This document shows, one piece after another, positions 19,626 through 30,785 of a stretch of DNA of 64,000 nt. A program made the translations under genes and the position numbers. The stretch covers positions 66,527,772-66,591,771 of the forward strand of contig NC_092051.1 of the NCBI RefSeq assembly GCF_003086295.3, given 5' to 3'. The stretch comes from Arachis hypogaea (taxonomy: Eukaryota; Streptophyta; Magnoliopsida; Fabales; Fabaceae). Below the pieces are notes generated by a model. The model was not told the origin of the DNA, made no database searches, and worked only from the letters and a program-made list of their open reading frames with translations. Position 1 is the stretch's first letter; each line of letters begins with the position of its first letter.

Positions 19626-20420
19626 CAGTTTAAGCCTAAACTGAAGCTTAAACGCCAAAATCATGAAGGATAAGAAATGCTGGGATTGAAGTTTAACCTC
19701 CAGTTTGACCTCAAACTGGAGGTTAAACGCCAGAATGAAAAGCCTCACTTAAGGAGCATTCCACGTTTAACCTCCAGTTTGACCTCAAACTGGAGGTTAA
19801 ACGCCAGAATGAGTATGCCACCCAGGGAGGAGTTCCACGTTTAACCTCCAGTTTGACCTCAAACTGGAGGTTAAACGCCAGAACCAGGAAGAGTACCAGG
19901 GAGCCATTCCACGTTTAAGCTCCAGTTTGACTCAAACTGGAGCTTAAACGTGTTCGATAGCTTTTCTACTCCAGGGTTGCTCTCTCCATCTCCACGTTTA
20001 ACCTCCAGTTTGACCTCAAACTGGAGGTTAAACGTGTTCGACACCTCCAGGGCCCACCATTCCAAGCTTCCATGTTTAACCTCCAGTTTGACCTCAAACT
20101 GGAGGTTAAACGTGTTCGACCTCCAGTATGCCTCCACCCTTTTCCACGTTTAACCTCCAGTTTGACCTCAAACTGGAGGTTAAACGTGTTCGACCTCCAG
20201 GGCTGCCTTTCCTATCTCCACGTTTAAGCTTCAGTTTAACCTTAAACTGAAGCTTAAACGTGTTCGACTACATGACTCTCCAGGGCTACCTTCTTCCATT
20301 TCCACGTTTAAGCTTCAGTTTAACCTTAACTGAAGCTTAAACGTGCTTCTACAAAAGGGCCTCACTGGAAGTGTCTGGCGTTTAAGCTGCAGTTTAAGCT
20401 TAAACTACAACTTAAACGCC
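19626..20420 (+). repeat. Array of about eleven hairpin units in the F LTR U3
   Basis: Units at 19691, 19764, 19838, 19912, 19993, 20073, 20147, 20221 and 20305, plus imperfect units near 19626 and 20377; spacing is 73-84 bp. The typical left arm CGTTTAACCTCCAGTTTGA is followed by CC and its exact reverse complement, giving a 40-nt unit with 19-bp arms. Other units use CGTTTAAGCTCCAGTTTGA (19912) or CGTTTAAGCTTCAGTTTAA (20221) with matching right arms, so complementarity is kept while sequence changes. Spacers often carry GTTCGACCTCCAG. Confidence 0.95.
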
Positions 20421-20743
20421 ACTCTTGGAAAAGGTTTCTGGGCCAAAAATATTGTGATTTAAGTTAGTCTTTGAGCACAAATATTAACTTAAACTTACTT
20501 TGGTATGAAACCCAATTGAATATCATGGTTTATGGGATTGGGCCTGAAGGATTGATGAGTTTGAAATCTCAATTTATTGAGTCATGTGTCATTATTTGAT
20601 TATCACTAAGTTGGCTCAATAAATGTTACAGGATTTGGATCAACAACCTCATCAAGGTTATGGATCATAAACCCAAGGCAAAAGGAAAGCAAGGAGAGGC
20701 CTCAAAGCCCAAGAAGCACAACTGAAGCTCAATATAGAAAGTG

Positions 20744-20751
20744 TATAAATA
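20744..20751 (+). promoter_or_regulatory. TATA box of the F LTR
   Basis: TATAAATA about 320 bp downstream of the hairpin array; transcription would start near 20775. Copies lie at the equivalent places in the other F LTRs. Confidence 0.7.
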
Positions 20752-21714
20752 GGATAGAAGTTAAGTTAGAGAGGACTTTTTACTTCACTTTTAGCTAGTT
20801 TTCCTTTTCTTTGTAATTGAATTCAGAGCTATGATTCACTAAACCCCCTTTCATTGGGTTAGGGAGCTCTATTGTAATTCAATGAATCAATAATAGTTTA
20901 TCTTCTTCTTCAATCTTTTCTCTTGAATTTTGTTAGAAAGCTTCTCGATCTAATTCCATTGAGTAGTTGTCTTGGGAAAGAAACTACTCATACTTGGAAT
21001 CCTTCGGAGCCTTGGGAAAGGAATGGAGGATTCATGCTAGAGAAGCTTTCTCACAGTGGATTGGATTGGGGTTTGGATGGATATTGTGACATGTAATCCT
21101 ACCAAATTGTGGTTCATGAAATTGTGTGGTATAATCAGTGATCAAGCATCATCTCTTCTTATGAACATTTAAACCAAGGGATTGGGAATTTGTTTGTTTT
21201 TAGAGAGCATTGGTGAACCAAGGAATTGGGATCCAATCATATAAGATTGCCAAGCAAAATTCAATGAATGCATTGGTTGAGGAAGAGATATACATGTTTT
21301 GATTCGGAGATTTCAATATCTCCTAAACCCAATGAATTCCCCATTTCTGATTTCCACTTTCTCTTTACATTCTGCAATTTAATTCTTGCAATCATCCCCA
21401 TTCCCTTTTTATTTCAGCAATTTACATTCTGCTCTTTAATTCATGCAATTTAAGATTCAGCCATTTAATTTCCTTGTCATTTACTTTTCCCGCCAATTTT
21501 ACATTCCGCAATTCTCATCTCAAATCTTGATTCCGCTCAACTAGAACACACTTCTAATCCGAATTGCTCACTCAACCAATCCTTGTGGGATTCGACCTCA
21601 CTCTATTGTGAGTTTTTACTTGACGACGATAACCGGTGCACTTGCCGGAAGGAATTTTGCCGATCGTGCAATTTCCTAAATCGTAGCATAACACGTTTAT
21701 GTGCATCAAGTTTA

Positions 21715-21732
21715 TGGCGCCGTTGCCGGGGA
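21715..21732 (+). promoter_or_regulatory. F primer-binding site (tRNA-Asp)
   Basis: TGGCGCCGTTGCCGGGGA, 6 bp after the LTR end, is an exact complement of the 18-nt 3' end of plant tRNA-Asp. The second copy is at 33499-33516. Confidence 0.93.
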
Positions 21733-21991
21733 TTGGTTTTCGATTGACAATTCTCAAATTGGAAGCTAACTAGATTGAGCAATTTTCTCTTGCTTTGTTA
21801 ATTCTGTTCAAGATACTTGTTGAATTTTAATTTCTGCACTTGGTTACATGCTTTCCTTCGTTATGCCTTTAAACTCATGCAACTAACTCACTGACTCACT
21901 AACTGTTTGAATTAATTCCTCAATTGAGCTAACCATACTCTTCCATTAACCAAGAGTATTTCACTTGTTTGTGTTTGAGCTGTGTTCTTGT

Positions 21992-23452
21992 ATGACAGGT
22001 AGGAGAGGAGAGACATCAACTCCTCCATATACCGAACCAGAGAGGACCCTTCATAGACTTAGAAGGGAAGCAAGAGGGAAGAGAGTAGTGGGAGAAGAGG
22101 AATCTGAAGGAGAATCTGAGGACAATTTTGAGGAAGCTTTAGATCTCAACATGGATAGAGAAGTTCACAACCATGAGAGAGCTGATGGAAACGATGCCAT
22201 CCCTGAGAGGAGGGTTCTTAGTTCATACATAAACCCAACCTCTGGGAATTGTGGTAGTAGCATCCAGAAACCACCCATTCAGGCCAACAATTTTGAGCTC
22301 AAGCCACAGCTAATATCACTTGTGGAAAATCATTGTTCCTTTGGAGGAAGTGCTAATGAAGACCCAAACCAACATCTCACAAAATTCCTGAGAATTTGTG
22401 ACACTGTGAAGTCCAATGGAGTCCAGGAAGATGCCTATAAACTGCTTTTGTTCCCATTTTCACTTAGGGACAAAGCAGCTAAGTGGCTGGAATCATTCCC
22501 AAGGGGGAGTCTAACAACATGGGATGAGGTGGAAAGCAAGTTTCTGGCACGTTTCTACCCTCCACAAAAGGTCAATAGGCTTCGATCTGAGGTTCAGACT
22601 TTTAGACAACAAGATGGTGAAACTCTCTACGAGGCATGGGAGAGATTCAAGGACTTGACAAGGAAATGCCCACCAAACATGTTCCATGATTGGGTGCAAC
22701 TGCACATCTTCTATGATGGGCTCTCTTATGAATCAAGGAAGGCTGTAGACCATTCATCAGGAGGTTCATTGAACAGGAAAAAGACTCTGGAAGAAGCCAT
22801 TGAAGTGATCGAGACAGTGGCTGAGAATGAGTACTACTATGCATCAGAAAGGCACAACACTAAGGGAGTCATGGAGCTGAACCATGTTGATACAATTCTA
22901 GCCCAAAACAAGGTGTTTGCCAAGCAACTAGCAGAGCTTACCAGGCAATTAGAAACAAAGCAAGTGGCTGCAATACACACACAAGATCAAGAGGAAGTAG
23001 GCATTGAAGGAGGTGATTGGGATGAGGTTAACTATGTGGGAAACCAACAAAGGCAATCATATGATCCACATTCCAACACTTACAACCCAGGCTGGAGAAA
23101 CCACCCAAACTTTGGGTGGGGAAACCAACAAACCCAACCACAAAACCACAAACCTTACAACCACAACCAACATAACAATTCCACATACCAAAACTCCAAC
23201 CAAAGATCATACCAAGCCACACAAAACACTTACCCCCAACCATCATATCATGGCCAAAATAATCAACATACCCAACCTAATCCGAACCAACAATTTCAAG
23301 ATCAATTAAACCGGATAGAAGGAATGCTTGCAACCATGAGCCAAGACATAATTGAATTGAAAGCTTTTAAGGAAGAAGTAAATTCTAACTTGCAAAACCA
23401 AGGAGCTGCCATCCAGAAGCTAGAAAATCAAATTTTGTATTTGACTAAGTAA
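21992..23452 (+). CDS. gag: F Gag, first copy
   Basis: Start at 21992 (MTGRRGETSTPPY) chosen because element 1 begins Gag at the same relative place with similar flanking bases; an upstream in-frame ATG lies at 21965. Encodes the capsid precursor, 486 codons plus stop. The Gag core spans FELKPQLISLVENHCSFGG, AAKWLESFPRGSLTTWDEV, RFYPPQKVNRLRSEVQTFRQ and LYEAWERFKDLTRKCPP. The C-terminal third is rich in N, Q, H and Y (many NHPNFGWGNQQ-like runs) and ends in a coiled-coil-like segment. No CCHC zinc knuckle. It ends in TAA (23450-23452), and pol follows in the same frame with no further stop, so a single stop codon separates Gag from Pol. Confidence 0.9.
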   Translation: MTGRRGETSTPPYTEPERTLHRLRREARGKRVVGEEESEGESEDNFEEALDLNMDREVHNHERADGNDAIPERRVLSSYINPTSGNCGSSIQKPPIQANNFELKPQLISLVENHCSFGGSANEDPNQHLTKFLRICDTVKSNGVQEDAYKLLLFPFSLRDKAAKWLESFPRGSLTTWDEVESKFLARFYPPQKVNRLRSEVQTFRQQDGETLYEAWERFKDLTRKCPPNMFHDWVQLHIFYDGLSYESRKAVDHSSGGSLNRKKTLEEAIEVIETVAENEYYYASERHNTKGVMELNHVDTILAQNKVFAKQLAELTRQLETKQVAAIHTQDQEEVGIEGGDWDEVNYVGNQQRQSYDPHSNTYNPGWRNHPNFGWGNQQTQPQNHKPYNHNQHNNSTYQNSNQRSYQATQNTYPQPSYHGQNNQHTQPNPNQQFQDQLNRIEGMLATMSQDIIELKAFKEEVNSNLQNQGAAIQKLENQILYLTK

Positions 23453-26400
23453 GCCCCTGGGACAAGCGGTTCTCATGCTGCCAAGGCTATTGCAAGGGAG
23501 GAATGTAAGGCCATAACCCTCAGAAGTGGAAAGAATCTAAAGGAGATTTCAAGGGAAACCACAGAGGATGAAGCAAAGGAAAATGTGAAAGACAAAGAAC
23601 AAGGACAATCTGTTACACCGTTTGCAACAAAAGAAAAAGAAAAAGAGGTCTTGAAGCCTTACACACCTAAAGCACCTTATCCTCAACGTTTGATGAAAAG
23701 TGAAAAGGATGGCCAATTCTCCAGGTTCTTGGAGATTTTCAAGAAGCTTCAAATCAACATTCCCTTTGCTGAGGCAATAGAGCAAATGCCACTCTATGCA
23801 AAATTCTTAAAAGAATTAATGACCAAGAAGAGAAGCTGGAGAAATGAGGAAACTGTGTTGTTAACTGAAGAATGCAGTGCCATCATTCAGCACAAATTGC
23901 CTCAGAAATTGAAGGACCCAGGCAGTTTCCAAATCCCCTGCATCATAGGAGAAGTCATGGTGGAGAAGGCCTTGTGTGACTTAGGGGCCAGCATCAATTT
24001 GATGTCGCTAACAATGATGAGAAGAATGAAGATTGAGGAAGCCAAACCAACAAGAATGGCCCTCCAATTGGCAGATCGAACTTTTAAATTCCCTCATGGG
24101 ATAGTTGAGGATTTGTTGGTGAAAGTGGGAGAATTTATATTTCCTGCTGATTTTGTAGTGTTAGATATGGAGGAAGAAGCCAAAGCTTCAATAATTCTGG
24201 GAAGACCCTTCCTAGCTACTGCTGGAGCCATCATAGATGTACAAAAGGGTGAACTCACTCTTAGACTACATGATGAGAAATTGGTGTTTAATGTATTCAA
24301 GGCAATGAGCTATCCATCAGAATCACTAAGGGAATGCATGAGGGTTGATGTAGTGGACATTGCAGTACAAGAAACTTTTGAGGAAACAATAAAGGAAGTG
24401 GCAGAGGAGGAGTTCACCAAGGATATTGAAGTTAGTGATATCAAGGGTGCTGACACAACCATGCTAAGCATGCCAGAGAAAGTGAAAGAAGAAAAGGAAG
24501 CACCAAAACCTGAGCTCAAAGCATTGCCCCCTAATCTCAAGTATGCATACTTGGGTAGTGATGAGAGTCACCCTGTTATCATTAGCTCGGCCTTGAGCCA
24601 AGAACAGGAAGAAGAATTGATCAAGGTGCTGCAAACTCATCAAGATGCCATTGGATGGACCCTAGCTGATTTGAAGGGGATAAGTTCATCCATATGCATG
24701 CATAAAATCTTGTTAGAAGAAGATGCTAGACCCTCCATTCAAGCTCAGAGAAGATTGAATCCCGTCATGAAAGAAGTGGTACAAAAGGAAGTCAGGAAGT
24801 TATGGCAGGCAGGGGTAATCTACCCCATTTCTGATAGCCCATGGGTTAGTCCCATCCATGTAGTTCCCAAGAAAGGTGGCATAACTGTGGTGCCAAATGA
24901 GAAGAACGAACTCATACCCACAAGAACCGTTACTGGGTGGAGGATGTGCATAGACTACAGGAAGCTCAATGAAGCCACCAGAAAAGATCATTTCCCACTC
25001 CCATTCATGGATCAGATGCTTGAAAGGCTTGCCGGACATGCTTACTATTGCTTCTTGGATGGATATTCGGGCTACAACCAAATAGTAGTTGATCCTAGTG
25101 ATCAAGAGAAAACATCATTTGTTTGTCCATATGGAGTTTTTGCTTATAGACGCATGCCCTTTGGATTGTGCAATGCACCTGCCACTTTCCAAAGATGCAT
25201 GCTGTCCATCTTTTCGGACATGATTGAAAAATTTATTGAGGTCTTCATGGACGATTTTTCTGTGTTTGGGGATTCTTTTCCCAGCTGCCTACACCACCTT
25301 GCCTTGGTGCTTAAGAGGTGCCAAGAGACTAACCTAGTATTAAACTGGGAAAAGTGTCATTTCATGGTCACAGAAGGAATAGTCCTTGGCCACAAAATCT
25401 CTAATAGAGGCATGGAGGTGGACAGAGCTAAGGTGGAAATCATTGAAAAACTACCTCCACCAAGTAATGTCAAGGCAGTTAGGAGCTTTTTGGGACACGC
25501 TGGTTTTTACAGAAGGTTTATTAGAGACTTTTCTAAAATAGCCAAACCTTTGAGTAACTTGCTTGTCTCTGATACACCCTTTGTATTTGATAAAAATTGC
25601 ATGCTAGCCTATGAACTTTTGAAGCAAAAACTGTCCTCTGCACCTATCATTGCCCCACCTGATTGGAACTTACCTTTTGAACTGATGTGTGATGCATCAG
25701 ACCTTGCTATTGGGGCAGTGTTAGGACAAAGGAAAGACAATTTGGTACATGTGATTTATTATGCCAGTAAAGTCTTGAATGCTAACCAAAGGAATTACAC
25801 AACCACTGAAAAAGAACTCTTGGCAATAGTCTTTGCATTTGAAAAATTTAGATCTTATCTCATTGGATCTAAAGTCATTGTCTTCACTGATCATTCAGCT
25901 TTAAAATATTTGCTTGCTAAACAAGAATCTAAACCGAGACTTATTAGATGGGTTCTTTTGTTGCAGGAATTTGACATTGAAATCAAAGACAAGAAGGGTG
26001 TAGAAAACAAGGTGGCAGATCATTTATCAAGGATACCATGTGAAGAAGGAAGCACACAAAGCACACATGTAAATGAGTGCTTTCCTGATGAACAACTCAT
26101 GATAATTCACAAAGCACCCTGGTTTGCAGACATAGCAAACTTCAAGGCCACTGGGAGTTTACCTTTGGAATTTAACAAACATCAAAGGAAGAAATTGGTC
26201 AATGATGCCAAATACTTCATCTGGGACGAACCATACTTGTTCAAAAAATGTTCCGATGGCATACTCAGAAGATGCATATCCGAGGAAGAAGGAAGGGAAG
26301 TTTTATGGGACTGCCATGGCTCCACTTATGGAGGGCACTTTGCAGGAGAAAGAACAGCAGCTAAGGTGTTGCAGTGTGGTTTTTATTGGCCTACTATCTT

Positions 26401-27396
26401 CAAAGATGCAAAAGAATTAGTGAAGCACTGCCATGAATGCCAGAAAGCTGGGAACCTGCCAAGAAGAAATGAAATGCCACAACAATTCATTCTGGAACTT
26501 GAATTGTTTGATGTATGGGGGATAGATTTCATGGGACCCTTTCCCTCCTCATACTCAAATAATTACATTCTTGTGGCAGTAGACTATGTCTCTAAATGGG
26601 TTGAAGCAATAGCAACTCCAACCAATGATAATAAGGTAGTCATGAACTTCCTCAGAAAACACATTTTTTGCCGTTTTGGGGTTCCAAGAGCAATCATCAG
26701 TGATGGAGGAAGCCACTTTTGCAACAAACCATTAGAGGCATTGCTCCTAAATATGGAGTCAAACACAGGGTAGCCACACCATACCATCCACAGACAAGTG
26801 GGCAAGCCGAAATATCTAACAGAGAACTCAAAAGAATCCTGGAAAAAACTGTGGGAACTTCGAGAAAGGACTGGTCGATTAAGCTAGATGATGCTCTTTG
26901 GGCATATAGGACAGCTTTCAAAACACCAATTGGAATGTCTCCTTACCAACTAGTATATGGAAAAGCTTGCCATCTGCCACTGGAGTTGGAGCACAAGGCA
27001 TACTGGGCCTTGAAACTTCTGAACTTGGACAACAAAGCCGCTGGAGAAAGAAGGATGTTGCAAATTCAAGAGTTGGAAGAATTCAGAGCGGAAGCTTATG
27101 AGAATGCCAAAATTTACAAAGAAAGAGCAAAGAAGAAGCATGACAGCAACATAGTCCCAAGGAAATTTGAAGAAGGGCAAAAAGTATTGCTCTACAATTC
27201 TAGGCTGAAGCTATTTCCAGGGAAGCTAAAATCAAGGTGGTCTGGACCATTCCTTGTCACCAAGGTCTCCAATTATGGACAAGTAGAAATCATGGAAGAA
27301 AAGTCACAACGAACCTTCATTGTTAACGGTCAAAGACTCAAACATTACTTGGGAGATGTGGAGGAGAAGGACAAAGTTAAATATCACCTCAACTGA
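23453..27396 (+). CDS. pol: F protease-RT-RNase H-integrase, first copy, one-base deletion near 26752
   Basis: Open from 23453; first ATG at 23585. Counting from that ATG: protease LCDLGAS near residue 131 and [11 protein letters not shown] later; RT with [19 protein letters not shown] and FMDD near 554; RNase H with MCDASD near 701 and [11 protein letters not shown] near 767; integrase with an HHCC finger from about 909, then GIDFMGPF and SDGGSHFCN for the first two catalytic acidic residues, and ELKRILEK with the third in the shifted part; a GPF/Y-like end SRWSGPFLV. The frame is lost at about 26752, where one A is missing from an A run that is one longer in the second copy. That is likely a sequencing error, so the real element probably has an intact pol. 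Confidence 0.9.
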
Positions 27397-27430
27397 GGAA
27401 GCTGACCGTCAAGCTAATGACGTTAAAGAA

Positions 27431-27454
27431 GCGCTTGTTGGGAGGCAACCCAAC
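27431..27454 (+). other. Post-pol hairpin of F
   Basis: GCGCTT then GTTGGG (27437-27442), loop AGGCAA, CCCAAC (27449-27454): a 6-bp perfect stem 40 bp after the pol stop. The second copy is at 39186-39203. Confidence 0.8.
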
Positions 27455-29010
27455 CTGAGGTAATACCTTGTTGCTGTTTCTTTTATTTGTTTCAATAAAA
27501 AGGGTAAAGTAGTTTCTGTGCATTGCAAAGAATTAAGTTTGGTGTTTCACACCAAACAATGAATTCATGGATCAATAAGTCAAAGGGGAATGTGTGACTC
27601 TAAGTTTGGTGTTCCACCATAAAGATCAACTGAACACAACAACCTTTGAATTATATGAAAGGAACAACTATTCTAAGCAGTCACAGAAATGCTTAAAACC
27701 TTAGTAGCAACATCATTCCAAGATAACTCAAGGATTCAAAGAACAGAGAGAAGTAAGTGGGAGACTAAGTTTGGTGTTCACACACCAATCTAAGAATCCG
27801 ATACTTACCCATACATAGTTGAGCTGACCACTCAAGTGCTTGAAAAGCAAGCAACTTCATTACTCTTTGCAGGAAAGGAAACAAGAACCTTAAAGCATGA
27901 AGCAACATTTAGGAAGAAGAAGGAGAAATCAAATTGTTTCCTGACAACAAAGAGAAAACAAGGAATTTCACAAGGTGGTATTGTTCCTTGCTAATTCTTT
28001 AAAAAGGGCAAACAAAAGCATGCGTGTTCTGGTTTAAACTGTAAATGTTGAATCTTTCTGGAATGTGTAGTTTTTTTAGTATGTGTGTTTGTTAATTGCT
28101 TTGAATAAAGTGAATGCCTAGATGTTTGGATATAACTTCACCTTCTTAAACAAGTGCGTGCCATGCTTGTTCTGTTTCCACAAAAATAAAAGAAAAGTTT
28201 GAACAAAAGTAACTTGGCTAAATTAGTGACAAATCAAGTAGAATTAAGTGGTGGTATGCATGCTTGATTGTTTAGTCAGATCACTAAAATTAGAGTGTAG
28301 AATTATCATTTTTTTTATGTAGAAAGTGAACATTGTCTATGGATCTTGATGAATAAATGTCTTTGGCCATGAAAAAAAAGAAAGAAAAAGAAAAAGAAAA
28401 AGCCACGGAAAAAGGCAACCAAAAAGCAAAAAAAAAATTGAGAAAATAAGCTAGGTACCAATGGTTTGAACTTCTGAGACAAATGCCTGTGGTGTTTATG
28501 TATTAAGGATATGCTTGGATGAATAGGTTCTGAGGAGTGTTTCAACACTTGGTAACTTGGGTTAACTAACCCGGGATTATCAACCAAAAGTCCATTATCA
28601 AGAGCAACCTAAATACAAAACATTTAGTCACACAAAGAGGTGCTGGGCACCAATGTTTCAAGAAGAAATGTGAACTAAAATGCCTAAGGTGGATATGTGT
28701 AGTGCACTGATAAGAAAAAGAAAATGCCAAAGGCTTGTGCAACACATGACACTAAGCAAACAAGGAGCAAAAGAAGCTCTAAGAAAAGAGAAGAAAACAA
28801 AGAAGAGAAAAGTGCCAAAGACATAAGAATAACAAGAGGCCATAGCAATTTTTTGATGGATGCAATGAAAAAGTGATAATCCTACCTGATAAGTATGAAA
28901 AGTGATGCTGCAACTTTCTGCATAAAACCCTTCTGATGAACTTCAAATGCTTGCTAATATAGCCAATGTAATTGCTTTCTGTTTCATACTTTCTTCTCAA
29001 ATAACTCAGG
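27455..29010 (+). other. F 3' non-coding region
   Basis: No ORF with coding character. AAGTTTGGTGTT words at 27535, 27602 and 27767, and A-rich GAAAAAGAAAAAG tracts near 28372-28405. The env-like ORF of the other family is absent. The second copy is 39204-40763. Confidence 0.8.
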
Positions 29011-29048
29011 ACTTGCTTAGGGACAAGCAAGTATTAAGTTTGGTGTTG
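29011..29048 (+). promoter_or_regulatory. F pre-LTR hairpin and PPT module
   Basis: ACTTGCTT (29011-29018), loop AGGGAC, AAGCAAGT (29025-29032): an 8-bp perfect stem, then ATTAAGTTTGGTGTTG abutting the LTR. The second copy is at 40764-40801. Confidence 0.8.
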
Positions 29049-30785
29049 TGATGCCAAGGCATCATAGGCTAGTTTCACTAGCATTTTTCTGTTAGTTTTA
29101 GTTGTTTGATGCATTTTCTTGAGCTTAAAGTAACCAAAAATGGTTAAATGAAGAACAAAGTAATGAACCATCCAAACAATATGATTTTGATGCAAATTCC
29201 ATGAGTTTTAGTTATATTACTTAAATGCTATGAATGAAGATTTCTCATGAATTTTGCAAGACTTTGATGCAATTGTTTGGATGATTTCAGGGAAGAAGAG
29301 GCTAAGCAAGGAAGCAACAAAATCAATAAGGAAGCTTGAATATCACATGTGGAGTTTAAGTTCCAGTTTAAGCCTAAACTGAGCTTAAACGCCAAAATCA
29401 TGAAGGATAAGAAATGCTGGGATTGAAGTTTAACCTCCAGTTTGACCTCAACTGGAGGTTAAACGCCAGAATGAAAAGCCTCACTTAAGGAGCATTCCAC
29501 GTTTAACTCAGTTTGACCTCAAACTGGAGGTTAAACGCCAGAATGAGTATGCCACCAGGGAGGAGTTCCACGTTTAACCTCCAGTTGACCTCAAATTGGA
29601 GGTTAAACGCCAGAACAGGAAGAGTACCAGGGAGCCATTCCACGTTTAAGCTCCAGTTTGACTCAAACTGGAGCTTAAACGTGTTCGATAGCTTTTCTAC
29701 TCCAGGGTTGTCTCTCCATCTCCACGTTTAACCTCCAGTTTGACCTCAAACTGGAGTTAAACGTGTTCGACACCTCCAGGGCCACCATTCCAAGCTTCCA
29801 CGTTTAACCTCCAGTTTGACCTCAACTGGAGGTTAAACGTGTTCGACCTCCAGTATGCCTCCACCTTTTCCACATTTAACCTCCAGTTTGACCTCAAACT
29901 GGAGGTTAAACGTGTTCGACCTCCAGGGCTGCCTTTCCTATCTCCACGTTTAAGCTTCAGTTTAACCTTAAACTGAAGCTTAAACGTGTTCGACTACATG
30001 ACTCTCCAGGGCTACCTTCTTCCATTTCCACGTTTAAGCTTCAGTTTAACCTTAACTGAAGCTTAAACGTGCTTCTACAAAAGGGCCTCACTGGAAGTGT
30101 CTGGCGTTTAAGCTGCAGTTTAAGCTTAAACTACAACTTAAACGCCACTCTTGGAAAGGTTTCTGGGCCAAAAATATTGTGATTTAAGTTAGTCTTTGAG
30201 CACAAATATTAACTTAAACTTACTTTGGTATGAAACCCATTGAATATCATGGTTTATGGATTGGGCCTGAAGGATTGATGAGTTTGAAATCTCAATTTAT
30301 TGAGTCATGTGTCATTATTTGATTATCACTAAGTTGGCTCAATAAATGTTACAGGATTTGGATCAACAACCTCATCAAGGTTATGGATCATAAACCCAAG
30401 GCAAAAGGAAAGCAAGGAGAGGCCTCAAAGCCCAAGAAGCACAACTGAAGCTCAATATAGAAAGTGTATAAATAGGATAGAAGTTAAGTTAGAGAGGACT
30501 TTTTTACTTCACTTTTAGCTAGTTTTCCTTTTCTTTGTAATTGAATTCAAGCTATGATTCACTAACCCCTTTCATTGGGTTAGGGAGCTCTATTGTAATT
30601 CAATGAATCAATAATAGTTTATCTTCTTCTTCAATCTTTTCTCTTGAATTTTGTTAGAAGCTTCTCGATCTAATTCCATTGAGTAGTTGTCTTGGGAAAG
30701 AAACTACTCATACTTGGAATCCTTCGGAGCCTTGGGAAAGGAATGGAGGATTCATGCTAGAGAAGCTTTCTCACAGTGGATTGGA
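29049..30785 (+). repeat. F LTR, middle, left fragment (3'-LTR-like)
   Basis: Matches the last LTR at sites that differ between the first and last LTR: T at 29596, C at 29801, A at 29874. It carries many single-base deletions and is cut by the gap at LTR offset about 1750. Confidence 0.9.

Larger units (their letters stand above)
19308..21708 (+). repeat. F LTR, first copy
   Basis: 2401 bp, starts TGATGCCAAGGCATCATAGG and ends CGTTTATGTGCATCA. It has a hairpin array in U3 (19626-20420), TATAAATA at 20744-20751, and AATCAATAATAG-like A/T-rich 3'-end-forming sequence near 20884. The terminal region GGGATTCGACCTCACTCTAT near 21588 resembles the same part of the other LTR family. Confidence 0.95.

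Noticed and set aside
19626..20420. CRISPR-like array (palindromic repeats with regular spacers)
   Set aside because: It lies inside a plant LTR with TATA box and primer site; the 'spacers' are themselves related (GTTCGACCTCCAG), the repeats vary, and no cas genes exist. Same for 41110-41910.
28315..28587. Minus-strand ORF with a poly-F stretch (also 40065-40337)
   Set aside because: Antisense of the GAAAAAG tract in the F 3' non-coding region.
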